From JANWXR01 sp033577755 (GTDB lineage Bacteria; Chloroflexota; Anaerolineae; Anaerolineales; UBA6663): 29,211 nucleotides of DNA. Numbering within the stretch: the stretch's first letter is position 1; each line of letters starts with the position of its first letter. A program made the translations under genes and the position numbers. Below are positions 15,228-23,147 of this stretch, one piece after another. The notes under the pieces are model-generated. The model was not told the DNA's origin and made no database searches. It saw only the letters and a list, made by a program, of their open reading frames with translations. Location: contig JAVQXV010000021.1 of the NCBI GenBank assembly GCA_033577755.1, forward strand, positions 1 through 29,211. Direction: 5' to 3'.

Positions 15228-16190
15228 ATGACGAACGACATCTTTATCCTCGCTGAACACCTTGACGGCAAACTGGCCGACATCACTTTTGAACTGGCGG
15301 GCAAGGGTAAACAACTGGCCGCTGCGCTGGGCGGAAAGGCCGTCGCGGTCGTGCTGGGCAGCGGCGCACGGGCGCTGGCCGAGACCATCAGCGCCGACGC
15401 CGTGTTGTACGTGGACGACCCCGCGCTGGCCGAGTTCAACCCCGAGGCATACGGCCGCGTGCTGGCCGCGCTGATCCGGGAGCGCGCGCCGCGCTTGGTG
15501 ATGCTGGGCAACACTTCGGTGGGCATGGACCTGGGCGCGTGGCTCTCGGTCATGACTGGCCTGCCGTTGATCGCCTACGTCAACGGCCTGGCCGCCGACG
15601 GCGGGACGATCGTGGCGACCTCCCAAATCTACGGCGGCAAGATTCAAGCCGAGGCCGTTCCCAACGGCGAAGCGTGCCTCGTCTCGTGCCTGGGCGGGGC
15701 GTTCCCCGCCGACGCCGGACGCGGCTCCTCGCCCGTCGAGCAAATCGCCTCGCCGGTTCCGCTCAATGACCTCAAGGTCAGGTTCGTTAAGCTCATCCGG
15801 CCGGAAGGCGGCGATGTGGACATCACCCAGCAGCAGATTCTGGTTTCCATTGGGCGCGGCATCGGCGGCCAGGAGAACATCGAACTGGCCCAAGAGCTGG
15901 CCGACGCCCTCGGTTGCGCGGTCTCGGCCTCGCGTCCCATCACCGATGCGGGCTGGCTGCCCAAGACGCGCCAGGTGGGCAAATCCGGCCTGACGGTGAA
16001 GCCCAAAGTCTATCTCGCCTTCGGCATTTCGGGCGCGCCGGAGCACCTCGAAGGCATGCGCGGTGCGGAGACCATCATCGCCGTAAACACCGATCCCAAA
16101 GCGCCGATCTTCGACGTGGCGCACTACGGTGCGACGTGTGATCTGCTTGATCTGCTGCCCGTGCTAACCGAGAAAGTGAAGGGTGGTTGA
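15228..16190 (+). CDS. etfA: Electron transfer flavoprotein subunit alpha
   Basis: The 320-residue protein shows the EtfA C-terminal FAD-binding domain: ASRPITDAGWLPKTRQVG, then KPKVYLAFGISGAPEHLEGM and INTDPKAPIFDVA-type endings. The N-terminal domain begins IFILAEH. Length is standard. It pairs with EtfB from the same operon. The spacer repeat separates the two, so translation is not coupled. The FAD here would accept electrons from the Hdr-like complex and hand them to the membrane protein encoded next. Confidence 0.93.
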   Translation: MTNDIFILAEHLDGKLADITFELAGKGKQLAAALGGKAVAVVLGSGARALAETISADAVLYVDDPALAEFNPEAYGRVLAALIRERAPRLVMLGNTSVGMDLGAWLSVMTGLPLIAYVNGLAADGGTIVATSQIYGGKIQAEAVPNGEACLVSCLGGAFPADAGRGSSPVEQIASPVPLNDLKVRFVKLIRPEGGDVDITQQQILVSIGRGIGGQENIELAQELADALGCAVSASRPITDAGWLPKTRQVGKSGLTVKPKVYLAFGISGAPEHLEGMRGAETIIAVNTDPKAPIFDVAHYGATCDLLDLLPVLTEKVKGG

Positions 16191-16204
16191 CGATGTGAAG
16201 ACTG

Positions 16205-16282
16205 AAGACCGGCAGTCGTTGACCATCCTCCATCCATATCTGCCATCTGTCATCTGTTATCTGCTATCTACCACCATCCGCC
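16205..16282 (+). repeat. ATCTGCCATCTG-type repeat abutting the EMO start codon
   Basis: CATATCTGCCATCTGTCATC and following variants (TGTTATCTGCTATCTACC) fill the 91-nt spacer and end CATCCGCC directly before ATG. No Shine-Dalgarno sequence is visible in front of the start. Confidence 0.6.
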
Positions 16283-18397
16283 ATGCTCACCCTTGTTGAG
16301 AGAATCGTCTTCTTTCTGATGGTCGCCGGCTTTGGCGGCCTCACCGCATGGGGTTTCTATAACATTTACCGTATCGTGCGGCGCGGGCGGCCAATCTCCG
16401 ATTCTCCGCTCTCCGATCTCCGCTCTTTGATTCCCAAAGCCACCAAAACCTTGCTCGAAATCGGTCTGCAAAAACCGATCTATAAGTCTCGCCCTATTCT
16501 CACGACGTTTCACGCCTTCATCTTCTTCGGCTTCTCATATTACTTTCTCGTCAACGTCAATGACCTGTTGGAGGGATTCGTTCCGGGCTATTCAACGGCG
16601 GAGGTATCCACCGGCATCATCGGCATCTTGAACCTGATCGCCGATGTACTGAGCGTGCTCACGCTGCTAGGCGTGATCGTCTTCCTTGTCCGGCGCTTCA
16701 TTGCCCGAGATAAGCGGCTCGACTATCGCCCGGGTGTGCTGCTGTTCGCGCCGGTCAAGGCCGGCGGCATCCAGCGCGATTCACTCATCGTCGGCGGGTT
16801 CATCCTGTTACACGTCGGCTCACGGTTCATGGGGCAGGTTTTCCGGCTGGCGGAGGCGGAGGTCTTCAACCCGATGCAACCCTTTGCCAGCGCCGTCTCG
16901 CTGGCTCTGCGCGGTTGGCCTGATTACACTCTCGCCATTCACATCTCGTGGTGGCTGGCCGTCGGCCTCATTGTTGTCTTTCTTCCTTACTTTGTTATCA
17001 GCAAGCATATTCACCTGATGGCTGCGCCGCTCAATTTGATCCTGGCGAGGCAAACCGAGCGCGGGCAGCTCGATCCTGCCGTTCCCCGGAACGCGCCACC
17101 CGAAACCCTGCCGGGCGCCGGGACACTCGCCGACCTGGCCTGGCCACGCCTGCTTGACGCCTACGCCTGCATCATGTGCAACCGTTGTCAGGATGTATGC
17201 CCGGCGTACGGGTCTGGGAGGCCACTCAGCCCATCGGCATTGGAGATCAACAAGCGCTACTGGCTCAACACCAACTTCTTGGCGTTCGCGGGTGGCGCTG
17301 CTTCGCCGCCTCTAATTGAGTTTGCCATCAGCCCGGAGGCCGTGTGGAGTTGCACCACCTGTTATGCATGCGTGCGCGTCTGCCCGGTCGGCAATGAGCC
17401 GATGGCCGACATCGTGGACATCCGCCGGCGGCTGGTCAACGACGGCGTCGAACTGGACAGCGGCATTCAATCTGCTTTGGAGAAGATCGCCAAGACCGGT
17501 AACTCGTTCGGGCAGGCGGCGCGCAACCGCGCCAAATGGGCAGCGGGCCTCGATTTCAAGATCAAGGACATTCGCAAAGAACCGGCTGAGTATTTGTGGT
17601 TCGTCGGTGACTACGCTTCGTTTGATGCGCGGGTGCAGGAGATCACCCGCACGGTGGCGCGCGTGCTGCGACATGCCGGCGTGGATTACGGCATCCTGTA
17701 CGAGGCCGAGAAGAACTCGGGCAACGATGTGCGCCGCGTAGGCGAGGAAGGGCTGTTCGAGCAGCTGGCCGAGCAGAACATCGCCACGATGAGCAAGTGC
17801 AAGTTTGAGCGCGTCATCACGACCGACCCGCACACGCTCAACGCACTGAAGAATGAGTACCCCGACTATGGCGGCAAGTGGGAGACCATCCACTATACTC
17901 GTCTGCTGGCGCAGTTGATCGAGCAGGGCCGGATCAAACTCGCGAAGAAACTCGATTACCGCGTGACCTTCCACGATCCCTGCTATCTGGGACGCTACAA
18001 CAAAGGCTTCAACCCGCCCCGGGCGCTGATTCGGGCGACCGGCTGCGAACTAATCGAGATGCCGCGCAACAGGGAGAACTCGTATTGTTGTGGTGCAGGC
18101 GGCGGCCAGATCTGGATGGGGACGACGCCGGAAGGCGAGCGCCCCGCCGAACAGCGCATCCGCGAAGCGCTGGCCGCACTCGGCGCATCGGCCAACGGTG
18201 CGAACGGGAAGAAACTCTTGTTCATTGTCGCCTGCCCGAAGGACGTGGTGATGTACACCGACGCCGTCAAAACCACCGGCAGTGAAGGCAAGATTGAAGT
18301 GCGCGATGTGATTCAGCTGGTGGCCGAGGCGATGGACTGGGCTGCGCCCGCTCCTGACGCCGAGTCGGCGAAATCAGCCGCTTCAGTGCCTCGGTGA
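16283..18397 (+). CDS. emo: Membrane-bound HdrE-HdrC-HdrB fusion, ETF:menaquinone oxidoreductase (EMO)-like
   Basis: The protein has 704 residues. About five transmembrane segments (roughly 5-28, 75-95, 112-138, 165-185, 217-240) form a heme-b type HdrE/NarI-like domain, with candidate ligands H77, H177, H220 and H242. Two [4Fe-4S] motifs follow: C296-C299-C302-C306 and C357-C360-C363-C367. The HdrB-like part has a degenerate first module (EKNSGND in place of the CCG cysteines) and an intact second one (C567, C602-C603 and a Cys in VACPKD). EMO-type proteins carry ETF electrons to menaquinone. Placement just after etfA supports that role. Confidence 0.85.
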   Translation: MLTLVERIVFFLMVAGFGGLTAWGFYNIYRIVRRGRPISDSPLSDLRSLIPKATKTLLEIGLQKPIYKSRPILTTFHAFIFFGFSYYFLVNVNDLLEGFVPGYSTAEVSTGIIGILNLIADVLSVLTLLGVIVFLVRRFIARDKRLDYRPGVLLFAPVKAGGIQRDSLIVGGFILLHVGSRFMGQVFRLAEAEVFNPMQPFASAVSLALRGWPDYTLAIHISWWLAVGLIVVFLPYFVISKHIHLMAAPLNLILARQTERGQLDPAVPRNAPPETLPGAGTLADLAWPRLLDAYACIMCNRCQDVCPAYGSGRPLSPSALEINKRYWLNTNFLAFAGGAASPPLIEFAISPEAVWSCTTCYACVRVCPVGNEPMADIVDIRRRLVNDGVELDSGIQSALEKIAKTGNSFGQAARNRAKWAAGLDFKIKDIRKEPAEYLWFVGDYASFDARVQEITRTVARVLRHAGVDYGILYEAEKNSGNDVRRVGEEGLFEQLAEQNIATMSKCKFERVITTDPHTLNALKNEYPDYGGKWETIHYTRLLAQLIEQGRIKLAKKLDYRVTFHDPCYLGRYNKGFNPPRALIRATGCELIEMPRNRENSYCCGAGGGQIWMGTTPEGERPAEQRIREALAALGASANGANGKKLLFIVACPKDVVMYTDAVKTTGSEGKIEVRDVIQLVAEAMDWAAPAPDAESAKSAASVPR

Positions 18398-18406
18398 CTC
18401 GAAGGC

Positions 18407-18853
18407 ATGGCTCAGGGCCTCACCGACCTCTCCACCGTCCTCGCCGCCCGTCTGAGAGACCTGGCGCGAATGGCCGACCGTCTTGACCGGCTGGAATCGG
18501 GGACCGGCCACTGGCTGGCTTCGCAGGATGAAGCCGCGTTGCGCGAGGCCGCCACCGATATGGCCCTGCGCGCCCTGCGCGCCGCCGCCGACCCGACGAA
18601 CTTTGCCATTCTTAAGTTTCTAGCGGCGCATACTTCGTCGCCCATCGCCGAACTCGAACGGGCGATTGGCCTTGGTCGGCTGGCGCTCTCCGAGCGCGTG
18701 AACGACCTGGTGCAGGTGGGCCTCGCCGCACGGAACATTGATACCGATCACGTACAGATCACGGCGGGCGGCACAGCGCTGGTGAGATTGATTGGCGATA
18801 TCGGCACGGTGACGGCGAAATCGCTGATGTCGCTGATTCGGGAAGTGCGCTGA
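18407..18853 (+). CDS. Winged-helix DNA-binding protein, unassigned regulator
   Basis: The protein has 148 residues. A helical N-terminal third (TVLAARLRDLARMADRLDRLE) could be a short coiled coil. An ArsR/MarR-like winged helix follows (about 60-140): ADPTNFAILKFLAAH, a recognition-helix-like ALSERVNDLVQVGL and the wing VQITAGGTALV. No cysteine is present, so it does not sense thiols directly. It starts nine nucleotides after the EMO stop, so it is expressed with the electron-transfer genes and may regulate the downstream half of the locus. I do not recognise a named family. Confidence 0.7.
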   Translation: MAQGLTDLSTVLAARLRDLARMADRLDRLESGTGHWLASQDEAALREAATDMALRALRAAADPTNFAILKFLAAHTSSPIAELERAIGLGRLALSERVNDLVQVGLAARNIDTDHVQITAGGTALVRLIGDIGTVTAKSLMSLIREVR

Positions 18854-19206
18854 GTACCTGAGAGACGCTTCGAAGGTCTGCGGTAATTGCTCAGGCTATA
18901 GCTTCCAGCCGTTGAAAAGAATCCACAGATGTCACAGATGAGTGGACTGAAAAAAACTACTTTTCAGGCGCAAAGGCCACCATATATGGCGCCGAGATTG
19001 CAACAAAAGCAACATATGTGGCGGCCAAGCGTTTCAATCATGACCTTTTTTCAGTGCACTCACAGATGGTCACAGATTTCCTCTGTGAAAGGATGCATAA
19101 TCTGCGGATAAATCAAGACGGCTGAGTAGTTGCAGTCTGCGCATGAAATTAAGTGGTCGCTACACGTGGGCGGCCAAAAGCATTTCACTTGCGCTGGGAG
19201 GTTGCC
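18854..19206. other. 353-base non-coding region with nested inverted repeats
   Basis: I see no convincing gene here. AGTGGACTGAAAAAA (from 18941) pairs, with one mismatch, with TTTTTTCAGTGCACT (19046-19060). Inside it, GGCCACCATATATG (18975-18988) pairs with CATATGTGGCGGCC (19013-19026). Outside, CACAGATG-type words are repeated in direct orientation (near 18923, 18934 and 19061-19076). A motif like GTGGCGGCCAAGCGTTTCA (19018-19036) recurs, diverged, at about 19167-19188. The region precedes a new group of genes and may hold its promoter; CATAAT at 19096-19101 is a weak -10 candidate. Confidence 0.5.
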
Positions 19207-20037
19207 ATGTGCGTCCCATTGTGTCAGGCAAAGCTCGTACAAAGCATGAGCCGCCGCAATTTTCTGAAGCTGGCCGGAGTTGCGACAGCGGCGACGGCGG
19301 CCTCCGCCTGCGCCCCGTCAGCCCCATCCCCCGCCGCCGAAGGCCCAAAATACTCGTTCAGTCGTGTAGTGGATTTGACCCACACCCTTACGCCGGAGTT
19401 CCCGACCTACGGCGGTGAGAAGCAGCTGGAATTCGAAACGATTGTCACTCTGGCTGCTGATGGCTACAACATGTACAAATGGCTGCTGGTGGAGCACACC
19501 GGTACCCACATGGATGCGCCCTTCCACTTCTCCGATCGGGACAGCGCCGACCTGATCCCGGTGGACAATCTGGTCGGGCCGCTGGCCGTGGTGGACATCC
19601 GTGCCAAAGCCGAGAGTAACCCCGATGCGCAACTGACGCTGGACGATTTGAAAGCCTGGGAAGGCAAACATGGGCCGATCCCACAGGGAGGCATCGTGGC
19701 CATGTACAGCGGCTGGGATGCCTACGCCCAGACCGCCAAGTTCCGCAACGCCGACGACAAACAGGTGATGCACTTCCCCGGCTTTCACATCGAGGCCATC
19801 GAGTTCCTGCTGGCCGAACGCGACGTGAAGGGAATCTTCGTAGACACGCTGAGCCTGGACTACGGCCCCTCGGCCGATTTCGTGGTGCACTACAAGTGGT
19901 TGCCGGCCAACCGCTGGGGCATTGAATGCGTCGCCAACCTGGGGCAACTGCCGGCCAAAGGCGCCACGGCAGTCGTGGGCGGCCCGAAAATCGCCGGAGC
20001 GACGGGCGGGCCGACCCGCGTGATCGCCCTGCTATGA
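19207..20037 (+). CDS. Cyclase-family metal hydrolase (kynurenine formamidase-like), Tat lipoprotein
   Basis: ATG at 19207 follows GGGAGG; a later ATG at 19246 begins directly with the export signal. A twin-arginine motif SRRNFLKLAG is followed by a lipobox-like AASAC with C35, so the product should be exported folded and anchored to the outer face of the membrane. The cyclase signature HTGTHMDAPFH supplies H97, H101, D103 and H107 as metal ligands. The family hydrolyses formyl-amides or cyclic substrates; the substrate here is unknown. Its place inside a sulfur-oxidation locus is unexpected. The next gene's start overlaps its stop, so the two are translationally coupled. Confidence 0.82.
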   Translation: MCVPLCQAKLVQSMSRRNFLKLAGVATAATAASACAPSAPSPAAEGPKYSFSRVVDLTHTLTPEFPTYGGEKQLEFETIVTLAADGYNMYKWLLVEHTGTHMDAPFHFSDRDSADLIPVDNLVGPLAVVDIRAKAESNPDAQLTLDDLKAWEGKHGPIPQGGIVAMYSGWDAYAQTAKFRNADDKQVMHFPGFHIEAIEFLLAERDVKGIFVDTLSLDYGPSADFVVHYKWLPANRWGIECVANLGQLPAKGATAVVGGPKIAGATGGPTRVIALL

Positions 20038-20333
20038 AGTGCCCCTATTGCGACTTCGAAGGCCCGCGCATGAGGCTGCACCGCCATCTCGCCGAGGCGC
20101 ATCTTGAGCAGGTGATGACGGAGCACGACGGGATGACCGGCAAGATGCGCTACGTCATCGGTTGCCCGGTGTGCAAGCTGAAGTATCAGCATGCCGTTAA
20201 GCCGCGCTACAGGGACCCGCGCTTTCTCGAAGAGTACAAGGCCGAGATTGCGCTGGTGGCCTTCGATCAGCTGCTCTATCACCTGGAAGAGAAACATCCC
20301 AACGCTGCCGGGGTCGAAAGCTTATCGAACTGA
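20034..20333 (+). CDS. Small protein with two C2H2-like zinc sites
   Basis: ATG at 20034 overlaps the upstream TGA (ATGA arrangement). The protein has 99 residues. The first site is C3-x2-C6-x11-H18-x4-H23 (KCPYC, HRHLAEAH). The second has C44-x2-C47 (GCPVC) with H83-x4-H88 (YHLEEKH) after a longer insertion. Both resemble C2H2 zinc fingers, which are uncommon in bacteria, and each could bind one zinc. The protein could bind nucleic acid or be a metallochaperone. Coupling with the cyclase gene and closeness to lbpA are the only functional hints. I do not recognise a characterised family. Confidence 0.75.
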   Translation: MKCPYCDFEGPRMRLHRHLAEAHLEQVMTEHDGMTGKMRYVIGCPVCKLKYQHAVKPRYRDPRFLEEYKAEIALVAFDQLLYHLEEKHPNAAGVESLSN

Positions 20334-20352
20334 AGTTCACAGGAGAAAGCCA

Positions 20353-20832
20353 ATGGCACTCTGCAACAACTGCAACGTTCCCGAAGATTTGTACTACTGG
20401 CCTGAGAAGCATGTCTGGGCGCGCCCCGAAGCCGATGGCACGGTGACCATCGGCATCACCGACGCAGCTCAGCATTTGGCGGGGACCATCGTCACGGCCA
20501 CGCCCAAGGAGGCGGGCAAGCCGCTGAAGAAGGGCAAGAGCGCCGGGACGGTGGAGAGCGGCAAGTGGGTGGGGCCGGTGACGGCGCCCCTCTCCGGCAC
20601 CATCGTCGCCGCGAACGCCGAGGTCAAGGCCAGACCGTCCATCCTGAACACCGATCCCTATGGCGCAGGCTGGTACGTCCGCGTGAAGCCCGATAACTGG
20701 GAAGCCGACAAGGCCGACCTGGTGACGGGCGCGGCGGCCATCGAGAAATACACCGCCTTCCTCATCGAGCAGAAGATTGACTGTGCGGGCCGCCCCGGCG
20801 AGCTTCAGGCGGCGACGGCGGCTAAACCCTGA
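20353..20832 (+). CDS. lbpA: Lipoate-binding protein LbpA, copy 1 (GcvH-like)
   Basis: ATG at 20353 with AGGAG upstream gives 159 residues. The GcvH-like fold has the lipoyl-lysine segment VESGKWVGPV with K71, and DPYGAGWYVRV later. LbpA proteins resemble the glycine cleavage H protein but serve sHdr, carrying sulfur substrate on the lipoyl group. The N-terminus carries a CNNC pair (C4, C7) before the shared PEDLYY segment, and a further Cys lies near the C-terminus; the next two copies lack this pair. It is the longest of the three LbpA proteins in the row, with a C-terminal extension. Confidence 0.9.
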   Translation: MALCNNCNVPEDLYYWPEKHVWARPEADGTVTIGITDAAQHLAGTIVTATPKEAGKPLKKGKSAGTVESGKWVGPVTAPLSGTIVAANAEVKARPSILNTDPYGAGWYVRVKPDNWEADKADLVTGAAAIEKYTAFLIEQKIDCAGRPGELQAATAAKP

Positions 20833-20987
20833 TGGTGACAGGCCTATAGCGGATAGCTTATGGCTGATAGCAGATCGCGCACAGTTGATCGCGTGTTACC
20901 CTCCGCCATCTCCTATCTGCTACTTGCCATCTGCTATCTGCCATCCGCCATCCGCTATCTGCTATTTGCCATCATCGTCCATCGGCC
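20833..20987. repeat. AGCAGATAGC / GCTATCTGC repeat spacer
   Basis: GATAGC-type words on the left (20846-20878) face GCTATCTGCCATC-type words on the right (20925-20985), a long imperfect fold-back. The right arm ends CATCGGCC immediately before the ATG of the next lbpA gene, with no visible ribosome binding site. Confidence 0.65.
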
Positions 20988-21446
20988 ATGCTCTACTACG
21001 GCTGTGACATTCCCGAAGACCTTTATTTCGACCTCGACCGCGATGTGTGGATACGGTTCGAGGGCGATCTCGCGGTGTTGGGTATGACCGACGTTGCGCA
21101 GACGCGCGGCGGCAAACTGGTCAATATCGAGTTCAAGAAGGTCGGCAAGGTGTTGCGTCAGGGACAGAGTGCAGCCACCATTGAGTCGGCCAAATGGGTG
21201 GGGCCGTTCCCAATGCCGTTCAGCGGCGAGTTGTTGGCCACCAACGCCGAGGCGTTCAAGAAGGACATCCTGATCGCCAACCGCGATCCCTACGGCGCGG
21301 GCTGGCTGGTGAAAGTGCGTCCGACGAACCTGGACGCCGAACGCGCGCACCTGCTAACGGGTGCGGCGGCAGTCGAGGCTTACCGGAGGAAGATTGATGA
21401 ATTGCAGGTGAGGTGTTTTCGATGTGTAGACGAAAGTGGGAGCTGA
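20988..21446 (+). CDS. lbpA: Lipoate-binding protein LbpA, copy 2
   Basis: The protein has 152 residues. The lipoyl-lysine context is IESAKWVGPF, with K69, and NRDPYGAGWLVKV follows. The N-terminus has one cysteine, C6 (YGCDIPEDLYF), where copy 1 has two; two extra cysteines lie at the C-terminus (VRCFRC). It shares more of its sequence with copy 1 than with copy 3. The start is not preceded by a Shine-Dalgarno sequence, only by the end of a repeat, which may lower its yield relative to its neighbours. Different LbpA copies could serve different partners or sulfur states. Confidence 0.88.
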   Translation: MLYYGCDIPEDLYFDLDRDVWIRFEGDLAVLGMTDVAQTRGGKLVNIEFKKVGKVLRQGQSAATIESAKWVGPFPMPFSGELLATNAEAFKKDILIANRDPYGAGWLVKVRPTNLDAERAHLLTGAAAVEAYRRKIDELQVRCFRCVDESGS

Positions 21447-21509
21447 AGGACGCTTCAGTGGCCAAAAGTTTCCTGCCCTTTGGTTCCCCATGTTCATTCT
21501 GGAGGCACT

Positions 21510-21950
21510 ATGCTCATCAATGCTCGCTACTCATTCCCTGCCGAGCTTTACTATGACCGCTCGGCTCACGTCTGGGCGCGGCCTGACGGCGACGCTGTGA
21601 CCATCGGCCTGGATGTGCTCGGCCTTGAATCGCTCGGCGATATCGCCTACCTCTCACTGCACGCCATCGGCGTCCCGGTGCGGCGCGGCGAAGCCATGGG
21701 CAGCGTGGAGGCCGCCAAGATGGTCGGCGACCTGATTGCGCCGGTGAGCGGCCTCATCGCTACCCACAACGAGGCGGTTTTGCGCGATCCCGGCCTGATC
21801 AACCGTGACCCTTACGGTGAGGGTTGGATCGCCCGGCTCATCCCTTCCGACTGGGCGCGCGAATCCGCCGCGCTTGTCCATGGCATAGACCTGGGGCCGT
21901 GGGTCGAGGCGGAGATCGAGCGGTACCGGGCGCAGGGATGGATTGATTAG
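21510..21950 (+). CDS. lbpA: Lipoate-binding protein LbpA, copy 3
   Basis: ATG at 21510 follows GGAGG; an upstream in-frame start at 21480 is unlikely. The protein has 146 residues. The lipoyl-lysine context is VEAAKMVGDL, with K70, and NRDPYGEGWIARL follows, closer to ordinary GcvH (ESVKA..D). It has no cysteine at all, unlike copies 1 and 2. No gcvT or gcvP genes are nearby, so I keep it as LbpA. A true H-protein role cannot be fully excluded. Confidence 0.83.
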   Translation: MLINARYSFPAELYYDRSAHVWARPDGDAVTIGLDVLGLESLGDIAYLSLHAIGVPVRRGEAMGSVEAAKMVGDLIAPVSGLIATHNEAVLRDPGLINRDPYGEGWIARLIPSDWARESAALVHGIDLGPWVEAEIERYRAQGWID

Positions 21951-21980
21951 CCGAGCGCGTAGCACCATCTGCCATTGGCC

Positions 21981-23147
21981 ATGATCCACTGGCGTCTTAT
22001 CACCGATGACGGCGTCTCCGCTTCCTTCGGCCTGGCTGCCGACGACTGTCTGGCCACGCGCGTGGGCGCAGGCGAGAGCCAGCCGACTTTGCGGTTGTAC
22101 ACCTATCGCTCACATTGCGCGCTCGTCGGGCGCTTCCAAAATGTAGACCATGAAGTGCACCGCGAGTATTGCCTGGCGCACGGCATCTCTATCAATCGCC
22201 GCCCCACCGGCGGCGGCGCCATCCTGATGGGCGCCGATCAACTCGGCGTGGCCCTGACTCTGCCCGGGACCGGCGACGACTCGTACCATCGCGCTCGCGA
22301 GCTGATGGCTCGGTTTTCGCAGGGCATCGTTATAGCCCTGCAATCGCTCGGCATCCCGGCCAGCTTTCGGCGCAAGAATGATATCGAAGTGAACGGCAGA
22401 AAGATCGTCGGGCTGGGAATCTACCGGGCGCACGCACCGGTGCAGCCCGCTTCAGCGCCCTCGACGCCCCCACGCTCCGGCTTGCTTTTTCACGCCTCGC
22501 TGCTCGTCGGCCTGGATATCCCGCTCATGCTGCGTGTGCTAAAGACGCCCTTCGAGAAAATCTCCGACAAGGAAATTGCCACCGTCGCCGATCGCATCAC
22601 GACAGTCCGGCGCGAGATGGGGTGCGAGGTTGAATTGGATGAAGTCCGGGCGCGGGTCGCCGAAGGGTATACCGCGGCGTTCGGCGTCTCGCTTGTGCCC
22701 GGAGATTTCACCTCTGTCGAACGCGAAGCCATTTCTCATCTCCAATCTCGCAAGTACGATACTGCCGAATGGGTGAACCAGACCACCGCCGTCGCCGATA
22801 TGACCGGTTCGGCGAAAGTCAAAACGCCCGGCGGTCTGCTTGATGTGCGCGTCACGTTGGCGGGCAACACTCTTAAAGCGGTGTTCATCGGTGGTGATTT
22901 CTTTGCCGCCGAAGGCGCGATAGCCGACCTCGAGGCGGGGCTGCGCTGGCAGTCTGCTGAACCGAGGGCTGTTGCCGCGCGACTGGCGCACCTCTACGCC
23001 GCGCGCGCCTCTGACCTTGCCACCATCCCGTTGGACGCGCTTACCCAGGCCGTTCAACAGGCCATTCGCCGTGCACAGGTTGCTGAGTCTGTTGCGCGCG
23101 CCGATCCGTATGGCTGTTTTGTCAACCCCGAAAGCGCCTATGCCTGA
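21981..23147 (+). CDS. lplA: Lipoate-protein ligase, sHdr-associated type with C-terminal accessory domain
   Basis: ATG at 21981 gives 388 residues; it lies directly after CATTGGCC without a clear ribosome binding site. The ligase signature RRPTGGGAI (R73-R74) and the catalytic KNDIEVNGRKIVG with K141 are intact. The C-terminal accessory domain (about 275-325) includes SAKVKTPGGLLDVRVTL. In sHdr organisms a dedicated ligase, sLpl(AB), loads lipoate or octanoate onto LbpA. A proline/serine-rich insertion (about 150-165) lies just after the active-site segment. The stop overlaps the next gene. Confidence 0.87.
   Translation: MIHWRLITDDGVSASFGLAADDCLATRVGAGESQPTLRLYTYRSHCALVGRFQNVDHEVHREYCLAHGISINRRPTGGGAILMGADQLGVALTLPGTGDDSYHRARELMARFSQGIVIALQSLGIPASFRRKNDIEVNGRKIVGLGIYRAHAPVQPASAPSTPPRSGLLFHASLLVGLDIPLMLRVLKTPFEKISDKEIATVADRITTVRREMGCEVELDEVRARVAEGYTAAFGVSLVPGDFTSVEREAISHLQSRKYDTAEWVNQTTAVADMTGSAKVKTPGGLLDVRVTLAGNTLKAVFIGGDFFAAEGAIADLEAGLRWQSAEPRAVAARLAHLYAARASDLATIPLDALTQAVQQAIRRAQVAESVARADPYGCFVNPESAYA

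Noticed and set aside
8775..18397. Methanogen-type or bifurcating Hdr complex
   Set aside because: HdrA is short without ferredoxin extensions, no hydrogenase or formate dehydrogenase genes are present, and LbpA, TusA and DsrE context points to sulfur oxidation.
18929..19111. Small plus-strand open frame in the 353-base gap
   Set aside because: It overlaps the inverted repeats, has no ribosome binding site and shows no protein-like composition.
20353..21950. Glycine cleavage H proteins
   Set aside because: No gcvT or gcvP is present, there are three copies in a row, and dedicated ligase and radical SAM genes follow; copy 3 remains the least certain.
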